Below are positions 1-8,117 of a stretch of DNA of 64,000 nt, piece by piece. A program made the translations under genes and the position numbers. Position 1 is the first letter of the stretch. The number at the start of each line of letters is the position of its first letter. This stretch comes from Streptomyces luteolus (GTDB lineage: Bacteria > Actinomycetota > Actinomycetes > Streptomycetales > Streptomycetaceae): assembly GCF_029968015.1 (NCBI RefSeq), contig NZ_JASCIS010000032.1:23834-87833 (forward strand), written 5' to 3'. Under the pieces are notes generated by a model, which saw only the letters and a program-made list of their open reading frames with translations, searched no databases and was not told where the DNA came from.

Positions 1-179
1 TCGAGGTGCTGTTGGAGCACGGGCAGCAGCGGGACCACGGCCGTCTGCTGTATCGCGGCGCACACGGCGGCGAACGTCAGGGCCGCGACCAGCGCCCAGG
101 GCATGGGCCCGGTGTCGCCCCCGGACTCCGCGGCCGCCGGACGGGGCGTGGCCCGCTGGTCGGTGACACGGTCTCTCAT
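1..179 (-). CDS. MFS transporter, N-terminal part only (runs off the window)
   Basis: The reading frame starts at the ATG at 179 and is still open at base 1, so only about 59 residues are seen. They comprise a polar head of about 30 residues and then a hydrophobic segment beginning MPWALVAALTFAAVCAAI and continuing QQTAVVPLLPVLQQHL. This is the usual first membrane helix and periplasmic turn of a major facilitator drug:H+ antiporter. The start lies five bases after the stop of the SnoaL-like gene, so the two are probably co-transcribed. By context it could be the export pump of the neighbouring biosynthetic locus, but substrate cannot be read from this fragment. Another polytopic transporter is possible. 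Confidence 0.6.
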   Translation of the reverse strand, partial: MRDRVTDQRATPRPAAAESGGDTGPMPWALVAALTFAAVCAAIQQTAVVPLLPVLQQHL

Positions 180-183
180 GGGA

Positions 184-579
184 TCACTTCTCCAGCAGGC
201 GCCGCAGGGCGTGGGTGTCGAAGGTGTCCTCCATGGCCGTGACGCGGCCTTCGCGCAGCGTCCAGGAGTGGATGAACTTGAAGGTGCCGGTGGCGCCGTT
301 GTGCCCGGTGACGTGCCGGCTGCCGAAGACCACGATGCGGTCGGCGTCGATCACGAACTCTTCCGGCTCGACCTTCTGACCGGCCATGACGGACGGCACC
401 TTGGAGAGGAACTCGCGGACGCCGTCGGGCCCTTGCTTGGCTCCGCCGACGCCGAGGTCGCTCATTCCCTCGGGGTGGACCCAGGCGACGTCGTCGGCGA
501 AGGCGCCGAGTACGCCTTCCAGGTCGCGGCGTTCGAAGGCCGCGTAGATGCCCTTGATGATCTCTTCGTTGGTGTTCAT
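184..579 (-). CDS. SnoaL-like (NTF2 fold) protein, paralogue of the one at 5785
   Basis: A 131-residue protein of the SnoaL/NTF2-like alpha+beta barrel class, a fold used by polyketide cyclases, ketosteroid isomerases and small hydratases. It opens with the typical helix (EEIIKGIYAAFERRDLEGVL), followed by DVAWVHPEGM and a GGAK...REFL stretch, and ends with a WTLREGRV beta strand. The same blocks recur in the SnoaL-like protein encoded at 5785-6243, so the two are paralogues within one locus. The ATG at 579 is preceded by a weak AGGGA. It sits between dsbA/frnE (67 bases upstream) and the MFS gene. A role as dehydratase, isomerase or cyclase on a pathway intermediate is inferred; the substrate is unknown. 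Confidence 0.75.
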   Translation of the reverse strand: MNTNEEIIKGIYAAFERRDLEGVLGAFADDVAWVHPEGMSDLGVGGAKQGPDGVREFLSKVPSVMAGQKVEPEEFVIDADRIVVFGSRHVTGHNGATGTFKFIHSWTLREGRVTAMEDTFDTHALRRLLEK

Positions 580-646
580 GTGTGTGTCCCTGTCGTCTTC
601 TGCTTCTGTCGCGCGGGTGCTGGGGGGAGGGGAGGGGGCGCCGTGG

Positions 647-1288
647 TCAGGCTGCGGCCGCGCGGTCCAGGAGCGCGTGGATCGCCTCCGGGTCCTGTGC
701 GCCACCGGCCGCGAACCGGTTCTCGACCAGCAGGAACGGCACTCCGCTGATGCCGGTCTCGCGGGAGCGGTGCTCATCCGCTCCGACCTGGTCGGTGAAG
801 TCGCCCGATGCCAGGACCGCGCGTACGGCGCCGGCGTCGAGGCCGCACTCGGCGGCGAGCTCGCACAGCGTGTCGTGGTCGCTCAGATCACGGCCCTCCG
901 TCGCGTACGCCCGCATCAACCGCTCGGTCACCGCGCCCCGTTGACCCTCGACCGCCGCCAGTGACGCCACCCGGTGCGCGTCGAAGGTGTCGACCGGGAG
1001 GGCCTTGTCGAGTCTCAGGTCCAGGCCCGCGTCGGCGGCGACCCCGGTGACCATGGCGAGGCGCTCCGCGACCGCCTCGGCCGGGAGCCCGGAGCGCTGC
1101 GCCATGAACTCCGGGAGCGTGGTGCCGGATCCGCCCCGCATGCCGGGCACCAGCCGGTACGCCCGCCACGTCACTTCCGTCTCGTAGCGGCCCTGATGGG
1201 CCTGATAGGTCGTCAGGGCCTTGTCCAGGTGCTGCTTTCCGATGTAGCACCACGGGCAGACCAGATCTGCCCATGCCTCGATCAGCAT
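647..1288 (-). CDS. DsbA-family (FrnE-like) thioredoxin-fold oxidoreductase
   Basis: A 213-residue cytoplasmic protein (no signal peptide) of the DsbA/FrnE family. The N-terminus reads MLIEAWADLVCPWCYIGK, with the CPWC active-site motif at residues 11-14. The C-terminal half has the conserved GVPFLLVENRFAAGGAQ segment with the cis-proline Val-Pro. The start at 1288 is preferred over the ATG at 1300 because GGAGGT lies just inside the longer version at Shine-Dalgarno distance. Relatives occur in polyketide clusters (the frenolicin gene frnE gave the name) and as general stress proteins. It diverges from the HxlR regulator with 88 bases between them, a common layout for HxlR-controlled redox genes. 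Confidence 0.85.
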   Translation of the reverse strand: MLIEAWADLVCPWCYIGKQHLDKALTTYQAHQGRYETEVTWRAYRLVPGMRGGSGTTLPEFMAQRSGLPAEAVAERLAMVTGVAADAGLDLRLDKALPVDTFDAHRVASLAAVEGQRGAVTERLMRAYATEGRDLSDHDTLCELAAECGLDAGAVRAVLASGDFTDQVGADEHRSRETGISGVPFLLVENRFAAGGAQDPEAIHALLDRAAAA

Positions 1289-1376
1289 GTGTACCTCCAT
1301 GGCGGACGCCGATGGAACTCACGCTAGGACATGAGCTTTCTATTGGTAAGGACGCACTTTTGGGTAAGTTGGGCTG
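1289..1376. promoter_or_regulatory. Divergent promoter region with GGTAAG direct repeats
   Basis: This 88-base spacer between frnE and hxlR carries TTGGTAAG (1343-1350) and TTGGGTAAG (1360-1368), two direct half-sites about 18 bases apart. HxlR proteins often bind such sites next to their own gene. The hxlR start at 1377 has little Shine-Dalgarno sequence. That the regulator binds here is inference. Confidence 0.4.
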
Positions 1377-1787
1377 ATGAAGGAGAGCCCCACGACGACC
1401 GACGGCACGGTGTTCGACAGCGACTGCCCGGTCCGCGACATCCTGAGCCACATCGCCACCCGCTGGGGGCTGCTGATCCTGGCCGCGCTCGGTGAACGTC
1501 CGCTGCGGTTCTTCGAACTGGCCAACAGAGTCGGCGGGATCAGCGACAAGATGCTCGCCCAGACCCTGCGACTGCTCACCCGGGACGGCCTGATCTCCCG
1601 CACCGTGGAACCCACCAACCCACCCCGGGTCACGTACGCGCTGACCGAACTCGGGCAGGACATCAGCGCGCCGATGCGCCGCCTGATGGAGCGCATCCAG
1701 GCCCGGACCCCGGACGTCCTGGCCGCACAACAGGCCCACGACGCCACCGCCGAGAGCTCCGGAGTCCCGCGCTCCCGTACTCCCTGA
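1377..1787 (+). CDS. HxlR-family winged-helix transcriptional regulator
   Basis: A 136-residue HxlR/MarR-like regulator. The Cys of DSDCPVRDILSHIATRW occupies the usual N-terminal cysteine position of redox- or electrophile-sensing HxlR proteins. The wing-helix core follows: WGLLILAALGERPLRFFELAN, then ISDKMLAQTLRLLTRDGLI, then the beta-wing RTVEPTNPPRVTYALTELG. It is divergent from frnE and lies 224 bases upstream of the A-T-TE gene in the same direction, so it may control both. Effector unknown. The family call is secure; the target is inferred. Confidence 0.88.
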   Translation: MKESPTTTDGTVFDSDCPVRDILSHIATRWGLLILAALGERPLRFFELANRVGGISDKMLAQTLRLLTRDGLISRTVEPTNPPRVTYALTELGQDISAPMRRLMERIQARTPDVLAAQQAHDATAESSGVPRSRTP

Positions 1788-2011
1788 CCTGCTGATTCCC
1801 GGGATCCGCCGACGCGCCTGGCGGCGTGCCCCCATACTCCTCGGCAACGCCCCGGCCATCTGGCGGCCATGTCCCGCCCGGGAAAACTGACAAAGTCCCG
1901 GAGAAGTCGCGAAGTAGCCTCCGCGATCTTTGCCCTGGTCGAACGCCCCTGCTCATTCTTGGGTCGAACCGCCCCGTGCGGTCTTCCCATGTATTCAGGA
2001 GAGGGACGTTG
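1788..2011 (+). promoter_or_regulatory. Leader of the A-T-TE operon with GGTCGAAC direct repeats
   Basis: A gene-free stretch upstream of the biosynthetic operon. It contains an imperfect GC-rich inverted repeat near 1805-1825 that could end the hxlR transcript. It also has an exact 8-base direct repeat, GGTCGAAC at 1937-1944 and 1962-1969, 25 bases apart, just before the AGGAGAGG ribosome site at about 1997. The repeat may be an operator. No clear -35/-10 pair was identified. Confidence 0.3.
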
Positions 2012-4819
2012 ATGACGATCCAGGAATCCGTACCCGCCACCCCACACACGACTCCCCGGCCCCAGTCGGCCGCACACCTCGGTGACCTGTTGACCACGGC
2101 CGCCGCACACCACCCGACGCATGGGCTGCGGTACTGCCTGACCGACGACGTGACGGACAGCCGGCTCCAGTCGTACCCCGAGCTGCTCGACGAGGCACGT
2201 CGGATCCTCGCGGGACTGCGCGCGGGCGGCGCCGAACCGGGCCGCAAGATCGCGCTGCTGCTTGAGCGGCCGGACGAGTTCCTTCCGGTGTTCTGGGCCT
2301 GCCTGCTCGGCGGCATGACCGCCTGCCCACTGGTCCCCATACGTGGCGACCAGGAGCGCTGGACCGCCCAACTCCTGCACGTGAAGACCTTGTTGGACGA
2401 CCCCCTCCTTGTCACCACGGAGCGGCTGCGCGACGAGCTGCCCGAGGTCGCCGGCCTTGAGGTGACCGGCCTGAAGGACCTCAGGGCGCACGCGGGGGAC
2501 CTCGACCCCGGGCAGGTGCCGCTCGGTGAGCCCGGGCCCGAGGACGTCGCCCTGCTCGTACTCACCTCGGGGTCCACCGGCAACTCCAAGGCCGTGATGC
2601 TCACCCACGCCAACCTGCTGGCCTCGATGGCCGCGAAGGCGGAGGTGCAGCAGCTCGGCCCCACGGACATCACGCTGAACTGGATCTCGTACGACCACGT
2701 CGCCGCGCTGCTCGAAGCCCATCTGCTGCCGCTGTCGGTCGGCGCCACCCAGCTGCAGACCAGCCCAGACCTGATCCTCGGCGACCCGGTGCGCTTCCTG
2801 CAGCTGATCGACGCGCACCGCGTGACGATGACGTTCACGCCCAACTTCCTGCTCGGCCTGATCAACCAGGCGCTGGCCCAGCTGCCCGGAAACCTGCCCC
2901 TCGACCTGTCGAGCCTGCGGCACATCATCTCCGGCGGTGAGGCCAACGTGGTCGGCACGGGTGTCGCCTTCCTGGACAAGCTCGCCGTGTACGGCCTCGA
3001 CCGGCGCGTGCTGTGGCCGGCCTTCGGCATGACGGAGACCTGTGCGGGCAGCATCTACAACCGCGAGTTCCCCGAGCGCGACCTGACGGCGGAGTTCGCC
3101 GCGGTCGGCCGCCCGGTGACAGGCCTCGCCCTCCGCGTGACGGAGAGCGGCAGCGGCCGGGTGCTCGCCGACGGAGAGGTCGGCGAGGTCGAGCTGCGCG
3201 GGCCGATGGTCACCGGCGGGTACTTCAACAACGCGCAGGCCACCGCGGAAGCGTTCACCGCCGACGGCTGGTTTCGCACCGGCGACCTCGGCCGGGTCGT
3301 CGACGGCCGGCTGACGCTCGTCGGGCGCAGCAAGGACAGCATCATCGTCAACGGCGTGAACTACTTCAGCCACGAGCTGGAGGCACTGCTCGAGGAGCTG
3401 GACGGGGTCCGTACCTCGTACGTTGCCGCCTTCCCCACCCGTCCGCAGGGGAGCGACACCGAACAACTCGTCGTGGCCTTCGCGAGCACGCTCGACGAGG
3501 GCGACGAGGCCGGGCTGCACCGCCTGCTGATCGCGCTGCGCAACAGCGTGGTCATGGCGTGGGGCTTCCGGCCGACGGTGCTCCTGCCGTTGCCCGTCGA
3601 GGCCTTCCCCAAGACCAGCCTGGGCAAAATCCAGCGCTCGCTGATGCGGAGGCGCCTCGAGGCCGGTGAGTACGCGGACCGGCAGAGTGCGGTGGACGAC
3701 CTGGTCACCCGTCACCTGGGCGGCTACGTCGCCCCCGAGGGCGAGGTGGAGGAGGCACTGGCCGGGATATACGCCGAGCTGTTCGACCTGCCCGCCGATG
3801 CGGTCAGCGTAACGGCCAGCTTCTTCGACCTGGGCGGTACGTCACTGGACATCCTGCGCATGAAGCGGCTGGTCGGGCTCCGCCTCGCCGGCGTGGAACT
3901 GCCCGTACTCGCGCTCCTGATGGCGCCGAGCGTGCGCGAACTGGCCCGGCGGATCACGGTGGGCGCCGCCGCAGGACCGTCCGAGTACGACCCGATCGTG
4001 CCGCTGCAGACCAGCGGCGACAAGACTCCGCTGTTCTGCGTGCATCCCGGCGTCGGTGAGGTCCTCGTCTTCGTCAACCTGGCCAAGTACTTCGTGCACG
4101 AGCGTCCCTTCTACGCGCTCCGGGCGCGCGGCTTCAACGAGGGCGAGAAGCCGTTCGCTTCGTTCGACGAGATGGCCCGTACGTACGCGGCGGCGATCCG
4201 AGCCAAGCAGCCGCACGGGCCCTACGCCCTGGCTGGCTACTCCTTCGGCTCCGCGGTGGCCTTCGAGATCGCCAAGATCCTGGAAGCGGAGGGCGAGCAG
4301 GTCGACTTCGTCGGCAGCTTCAACCTTCCCCCGCACATCAAGTACCGGATGGACGAGCTCGACTACATCGAGACCGCGGTCAATCTGGCGATGTTCCTGG
4401 AACTCGTCTCCAAGCAGCAGGCCGCCGAACTGCCCGCGCAGCTGCGCCCGCTCAGCAAGGCGGAGCAGCTGGAGCACCTGATCAGGATCGCCCCGCCGGA
4501 GCGCCTGGCCGAACTGGACCTGGACCTGCCCCGCTTCACGGCCTGGGCCGACCTCGCCGACGGCCTGACCGGCCTGGGCCGCACCTACCAGCCGGGCGGC
4601 GACGTGCGGTCGATGAGCGTCTTCTACGCGATCCCGCTGCGCGGCACCAAGGAGGACTGGCTCGACAAGGAACTGCGCCGCTGGGACGACTTCACCCGCG
4701 AGGAGAACCGCTACCTCGATGTGCCCGGCGAGCACTACACGCTGATGGGCCCCAAGCACGTGGCGGCCTTCCAGGCCATTCTCCGGGCCGAGCTCGACCG
4801 GGCCCTGAACGGCAAGTGA
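2012..4819 (+). CDS. NRPS-like A-T-TE tridomain enzyme (arylpyruvate-activating type)
   Basis: A 935-residue adenylation-thiolation-thioesterase protein without a condensation domain. Adenylation core motifs: LVLTSGSTGNSKAVML (about 184-199), GMTETCAG, TGDLGR, GRSKDSIIVNGVNY and the lysine motif KTSLGKIQRSLM. The carrier domain has DLGGTSLD with Ser611 as phosphopantetheine site. The thioesterase has GYSFG with nucleophile Ser744. Enzymes of this architecture (atromentin and polyporic acid synthetases, RalA) activate an arylpyruvate and dimerise it into a quinone or furanone. The start at 2012 follows AGGAGAGGGACG. Downstream genes make phenylpyruvate and supply a phosphopantetheinyl transferase, which points to phenylpyruvate as substrate. 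Substrate and product are inferred. Confidence 0.88.
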   Translation: MTIQESVPATPHTTPRPQSAAHLGDLLTTAAAHHPTHGLRYCLTDDVTDSRLQSYPELLDEARRILAGLRAGGAEPGRKIALLLERPDEFLPVFWACLLGGMTACPLVPIRGDQERWTAQLLHVKTLLDDPLLVTTERLRDELPEVAGLEVTGLKDLRAHAGDLDPGQVPLGEPGPEDVALLVLTSGSTGNSKAVMLTHANLLASMAAKAEVQQLGPTDITLNWISYDHVAALLEAHLLPLSVGATQLQTSPDLILGDPVRFLQLIDAHRVTMTFTPNFLLGLINQALAQLPGNLPLDLSSLRHIISGGEANVVGTGVAFLDKLAVYGLDRRVLWPAFGMTETCAGSIYNREFPERDLTAEFAAVGRPVTGLALRVTESGSGRVLADGEVGEVELRGPMVTGGYFNNAQATAEAFTADGWFRTGDLGRVVDGRLTLVGRSKDSIIVNGVNYFSHELEALLEELDGVRTSYVAAFPTRPQGSDTEQLVVAFASTLDEGDEAGLHRLLIALRNSVVMAWGFRPTVLLPLPVEAFPKTSLGKIQRSLMRRRLEAGEYADRQSAVDDLVTRHLGGYVAPEGEVEEALAGIYAELFDLPADAVSVTASFFDLGGTSLDILRMKRLVGLRLAGVELPVLALLMAPSVRELARRITVGAAAGPSEYDPIVPLQTSGDKTPLFCVHPGVGEVLVFVNLAKYFVHERPFYALRARGFNEGEKPFASFDEMARTYAAAIRAKQPHGPYALAGYSFGSAVAFEIAKILEAEGEQVDFVGSFNLPPHIKYRMDELDYIETAVNLAMFLELVSKQQAAELPAQLRPLSKAEQLEHLIRIAPPERLAELDLDLPRFTAWADLADGLTGLGRTYQPGGDVRSMSVFYAIPLRGTKEDWLDKELRRWDDFTREENRYLDVPGEHYTLMGPKHVAAFQAILRAELDRALNGK

Positions 4820-4861
4820 GCGAGCACGATGCTCGTTCCGCAAGGAAAGCGAAAACACTTG

Positions 4862-5788
4862 ATGCACGGTAAGAAGATCCTGATCACCGGTGGCACCGGG
4901 CAGGCCGCCCGGCCGGTCGCCGAGGCCCTGGCGGCCGACAACGAGGTCTGGTGCCTGGGCCGCTTCGGCACGCCGGGAGCGGAGGACGAACTGCGCTCCC
5001 AGGGGATCACCACGTACCGCTGGGACATGGGTGAGGACACTCTCGACGACCTGCCCGACGACTTCACCCATGTCATGCACTCCGCGGTGCACCGCGGCTA
5101 CGACGGGGACTTCGACACCGCCATCGAGGTCAACTCGGTCGCGGTGGGGCGCCTGATGACGCACTGCCGCAAGGCCGAGGCGTTCCTGCACGTGTCGACC
5201 GGGGCGTTCTACAAGCGGCAGACGCTCGACCACCAGTACAAGGAGACCGACCCGCTGGACGGTGTGGCGGAGTGGCTGCCCACGTACCCCGTCTGCAAGA
5301 TCGCCGCCGAGGGCACCGCACGCGCCTACGCCCGCACGCTCGGCCTGCCCACCACCATCGCCCGGCTCAACATCTCCTACGGTCCCGCCTCCTACGGCGG
5401 CGTGCCGGTCATGTACTTCAACAAGATGCTGGCCGGTGAACAGATCCCGATTCCACTGGAGGGACAGAACTGGGCCTCGCTGATCCACACCGACGATCTG
5501 GCACACCAGACTCCGCTGCTGTGGGGGATCGCGAGCACGCCCGCGACGGTGGTCAACTGGGGCGGCGACGAGCCGGTCGGAATGACCGACTGCGCGCAGT
5601 ACATGGCTCAACTCACCGGCGTCGAGGCGAAGTTCGAGAAGACCCCGGTGACGCGGGAGACCTACGCCTTCGACAGCAGCAAGCGGCGGTCGCTGATCGG
5701 CGACTGCACCGTCGAATGGCACGACGGCATCCGCCGCACGCTCCAGTCCCACTTCCCGGAGATCCGCCTGAAGGAGGCATCCGCATGA
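4862..5788 (+). CDS. NAD(P)-dependent epimerase/dehydratase-family (extended SDR) enzyme
   Basis: A 308-residue Rossmann enzyme. The nucleotide loop GGTGQAARPVAEAL lies near residue 10 and the catalytic pair is in YPVCKIAAEG (YxxxK), preceded by a Ser/Thr-containing strand (LHVSTGAFYKRQ). The C-terminal substrate lobe is of the extended SDR type. The ATG at 4862 was chosen because AAGGAAAGCG precedes it; an ATG at 4829 lacks such a site. It lies 42 bases after the A-T-TE gene and overlaps the next gene by four bases, so it is in the same operon. It could reduce or dehydrate the quinone-like product of the A-T-TE enzyme. The exact reaction cannot be read. Confidence 0.82.
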   Translation: MHGKKILITGGTGQAARPVAEALAADNEVWCLGRFGTPGAEDELRSQGITTYRWDMGEDTLDDLPDDFTHVMHSAVHRGYDGDFDTAIEVNSVAVGRLMTHCRKAEAFLHVSTGAFYKRQTLDHQYKETDPLDGVAEWLPTYPVCKIAAEGTARAYARTLGLPTTIARLNISYGPASYGGVPVMYFNKMLAGEQIPIPLEGQNWASLIHTDDLAHQTPLLWGIASTPATVVNWGGDEPVGMTDCAQYMAQLTGVEAKFEKTPVTRETYAFDSSKRRSLIGDCTVEWHDGIRRTLQSHFPEIRLKEASA

Positions 5789-6243
5789 GCGGCACGACGA
5801 ACGGCGGTGCCGCCGGGGTGGAGGAGCGTATCCGCGCCGCGTACGACGCCTTCCACCGCCGGGACATCGACGCGATCCTCTCCTACTTCTCCTCCGACGT
5901 TGTCTGGGTGCACCCCGACGGCATGGAGCTGGCGGGCCTGGGCGGGGCCAAGCACGGTCACGCCGGGATGCGGGAGTTCCTCGGGCGGGTGCCGCAGGTC
6001 CTGGGTGGCATGGTGCTCGACCCGCACGAGTTCCTGGTGAGCGGCGACCGCGTGATCGTGCTCGGCGACCGGGAGGTCACCAGCCGTGAGGGCCGCAAGG
6101 AGACCCTGCGGTTCGTACAGACGTGGACCCTCGGCGAGGACGGCCTGGCCGTGCACTTCGAGGACTACTTCGACACCGTCGAGATGTTCCGGCTGATCGA
6201 CCCGGAGTCGGTCCGCGCCCCGATACCGGGGGCCGCGGGATGA
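5785..6243 (+). CDS. SnoaL-like (NTF2 fold) protein
   Basis: A 152-residue SnoaL-like protein starting at an ATG that overlaps the upstream TGA (ATGA), with AAGGAGG at Shine-Dalgarno distance. The core reads GVEERIRAAYDAFHRRDIDA, then DVVWVHPDGMEL, GLGGAKHG, MREFL, DRVIVLG and TWTLGEDG. It matches the protein at 184-579 block by block and has an N-terminal extension of about 12 residues. It is placed between a reductase and a cupin and translationally coupled to both, so a dehydratase or isomerase step on the A-T-TE product is plausible. NTF2-fold proteins can also be non-catalytic. Confidence 0.82.
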   Translation: MSGTTNGGAAGVEERIRAAYDAFHRRDIDAILSYFSSDVVWVHPDGMELAGLGGAKHGHAGMREFLGRVPQVLGGMVLDPHEFLVSGDRVIVLGDREVTSREGRKETLRFVQTWTLGEDGLAVHFEDYFDTVEMFRLIDPESVRAPIPGAAG

Positions 6244-6719
6244 GCCGCGGCGACTCCCGGGTCCTGTACGTGCCGGCCGGCGGGGGCGAGAGCCGCTGGG
6301 TCTTCGGCGACAAGTACACCTTCAAGGCCGACGCCGAGACCACCGGTGGCGCCTTCAGCCTCCTCGAGGCACACGTCCCCGCCGAGGCCGGGCCCCCGCC
6401 GCATGTGCACGAGCACAGCGACGAGGCGTTCTATCTCCTCGAAGGCGCAGTGCAGTTCACCGACGGCGAGGAGGTGCACACGGTGGAGCAGGGTGGCTTC
6501 ATCTTCGTTCCCCGCGGCAGTGTGCACGGCTTCAAGAACCTCGGCCCCGAGCCCGCCAAGATGCTCGCCTGGTTCACGCCGGGCGGTACGGAAGGGTTCT
6601 TCAAGGCGCTCGGTGTGCCCGCGGTCGAGGGCGCACCGCCTCCTGGACGGGCCCAAGTCCTCAAGGACGCCGAGGACGCAATGAAGATCGTCGAGAAGTT
6701 CGACTCGAAGTTCGTCTGA
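6240..6719 (+). CDS. Cupin-domain protein
   Basis: A 159-residue single-domain cupin. Cupin motif 1 is PPPHVHEHSDEAFYLLEGAV, with two His and one Glu as metal ligands. Motif 2 is GGFIFVPRGSVHGFKN, with the fourth His. This looks like a metal-competent quercetinase or isomerase-like cupin. The C-terminal helix is charged (EDAMKIVEKFDSKF). The ATG overlaps the SnoaL stop by four bases, so it is the last gene of the first biosynthetic operon and is followed 14 bases later by a strong terminator. Possible roles are isomerase, dioxygenase or tautomerase on an aromatic or quinone intermediate; none can be selected. Confidence 0.85.
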   Translation: MSRGDSRVLYVPAGGGESRWVFGDKYTFKADAETTGGAFSLLEAHVPAEAGPPPHVHEHSDEAFYLLEGAVQFTDGEEVHTVEQGGFIFVPRGSVHGFKNLGPEPAKMLAWFTPGGTEGFFKALGVPAVEGAPPPGRAQVLKDAEDAMKIVEKFDSKFV

Positions 6720-6732
6720 CCTGGGCACGTCC

Positions 6733-6784
6733 CCACCCCCTCCGGCGCCCGTCGTCCCCCACTCTCCGGCGCCGGAGGGGGTGG
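6733..6784 (+). terminator. Strong stem-loop ending the A-T-TE operon
   Basis: A perfect 17-bp stem, CCACCCCCTCCGGCGCC at 6733-6749 pairing with 6768-6784, with an 18-base loop. It begins 14 bases after the cupin stop. It separates two transcription units of the locus. Confidence 0.85.
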
Positions 6785-6835
6785 CCTGCCCGCATCGACC
6801 GCGACCTGTGCCGCAACCACTGACCGGGAAGAGAG

Positions 6836-7675
6836 ATGCCCGAGGACGTCACCATCGCAGCTCCCGCCACCCGGCGCACCGAAGCGCCCCGGACACCCGG
6901 CGCCCGGACCCCACGCCCCGCGCAGACCTGCCGGGTGTGGTGGGCCCGGCCGACGCGGTTCTCCGTACGAGACCTGGAGGTGCTCAGCACCGTCGAACGC
7001 GAGCGCCGCGAGTCCACGCACCGCGCCGACGACCAGGACCGGTTCACCACCGGAGCCGTCCTGCTGCGCCTGGCGCTCGGCTCGGCGCTCGGCATCCCGC
7101 CGCAGAACGTGCCCATCGACCGCAGGTGCCCCGAGTGCCAGGGCGCCCACGGCCGGCCCCGGGTGCCCGGCATTCTCGGTGTGGACTGTTCGGTCACGCA
7201 TACCGAGAGCCAGGTCGGGATCGCCGTCGTCCGAGGTCGTCGTATCGGCATCGACGCCGAAGAGGTCGTCGAGCAGGACGAGTTCGACGACCTCGCGGCC
7301 ACCGCGCTCACCCAGCGGGAGCGGGCTTCCCTCGCGCGGCGCCCGCGACGGTGCCGGGCGAAGGCCTTCACCGAGCTGTGGACCGCCAAAGAGGCGGCGC
7401 TCAAGGCGACCGGTGACGGGCTGCGGGTCTGTCCCAGTGCGCTGGAGGTCTGCGCCACCGGCACCGGCCTGCGCTTCACCCGGCTGCCCGATATCCCCGC
7501 CCTGGCCCGGGGTGCCGTCCTGCGCCCCCTCAGGCCACGAGCCGGAGTCGCCACGCTCGCCGTCCTGGGCAGGGAGCCCGTCACCGTGCACGAGAGCCCG
7601 GCGTCCGCCCTCTTCGGCGGCGCCTCCGCCACCCCCGCCGACGCCACCGGCCACTTCTTCGGAGACCGTGCGTGA
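6836..7675 (+). CDS. 4'-phosphopantetheinyl transferase (Sfp type)
   Basis: A 279-residue Sfp-type phosphopantetheinyl transferase. The signature motifs are present: VDCSVTHTESQVGIAVV (substrate loop), RIGIDAEEV (Mg-binding acidic pair) and FTELWTAKEAALKATGDGL (catalytic WxxKEA). The N-terminal 40 residues are Arg/Pro rich and probably disordered. The ATG follows GGGAAGAGAG. It is first in the second operon and its TGA overlaps the GTG of the chorismate mutase gene. The obvious partner is the thiolation domain of the A-T-TE enzyme 2 kb upstream, which needs phosphopantetheine to be active. It may also serve other carrier proteins in the cell. Confidence 0.92.
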   Translation: MPEDVTIAAPATRRTEAPRTPGARTPRPAQTCRVWWARPTRFSVRDLEVLSTVERERRESTHRADDQDRFTTGAVLLRLALGSALGIPPQNVPIDRRCPECQGAHGRPRVPGILGVDCSVTHTESQVGIAVVRGRRIGIDAEEVVEQDEFDDLAATALTQRERASLARRPRRCRAKAFTELWTAKEAALKATGDGLRVCPSALEVCATGTGLRFTRLPDIPALARGAVLRPLRPRAGVATLAVLGREPVTVHESPASALFGGASATPADATGHFFGDRA

Positions 7676-8115
7676 AGACCACCACCCACCACCCCGCAAC
7701 CCAGTGCGGCGCTCCTGCCGTACGCGCGGTGCGCGGCGCCACCCAGACCACGTACGACACCCCGCGGCTGATCGAGAAGGCCACCGGAGAGCTCCTCACC
7801 GAGATCATGCGCCGCAACGGCCTGGCCCAGGAGGACTTCATCAGCATCCTGTTCACCGCGACCCCGGACCTCTCCTCTGCCTATCCGGCCGCCACAGCAA
7901 GGGAGTTGGGACTGACCGACGTCCCTCTGATGTGCGCCACCGAGATCGCGGTACCGGGGTCGCTGAGCCGCACCATCCGCATCCTCGCCCATGTGCACAC
8001 GCCCAAGACCCGCGAGGCCATACGCCATGTCTACCTCGGCGGCACGAAGGTGCTGCGGCCAGACCTGACCACCGCAGATACCGGCTCGACTCCGCCCCTG
8101 CCCCAAGGAGAGTGA
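7672..8115 (+). CDS. aroH: Chorismate mutase, AroH class
   Basis: A 147-residue monofunctional chorismate mutase of the Bacillus AroH trimeric barrel class, converting chorismate to prephenate. Recognisable blocks are VRGATQTTYDTP (first active-site Arg), FTATPDLSSAYPA, MCATEIAVPGSLSRTIRILAHV (catalytic Glu and Arg) and VYLGGTKVLRPDL (Tyr/Arg). The GTG start overlaps the PPTase stop. Actinomycetes normally use an AroQ-type chorismate mutase for housekeeping, so an AroH copy in an operon with DAHP synthase and prephenate dehydratase suggests dedicated precursor supply. About 20 N-terminal residues precede the conserved fold. Confidence 0.9.
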   Translation: MKTTTHHPATQCGAPAVRAVRGATQTTYDTPRLIEKATGELLTEIMRRNGLAQEDFISILFTATPDLSSAYPAATARELGLTDVPLMCATEIAVPGSLSRTIRILAHVHTPKTREAIRHVYLGGTKVLRPDLTTADTGSTPPLPQGE

Positions 8116-8117
8116 CC

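Noticed and set aside
1340..3715. A 791-codon minus-strand frame across hxlR and the A-T-TE gene
   Set aside because: The plus-strand genes have clear motifs and ribosome sites; the antisense frame has none.
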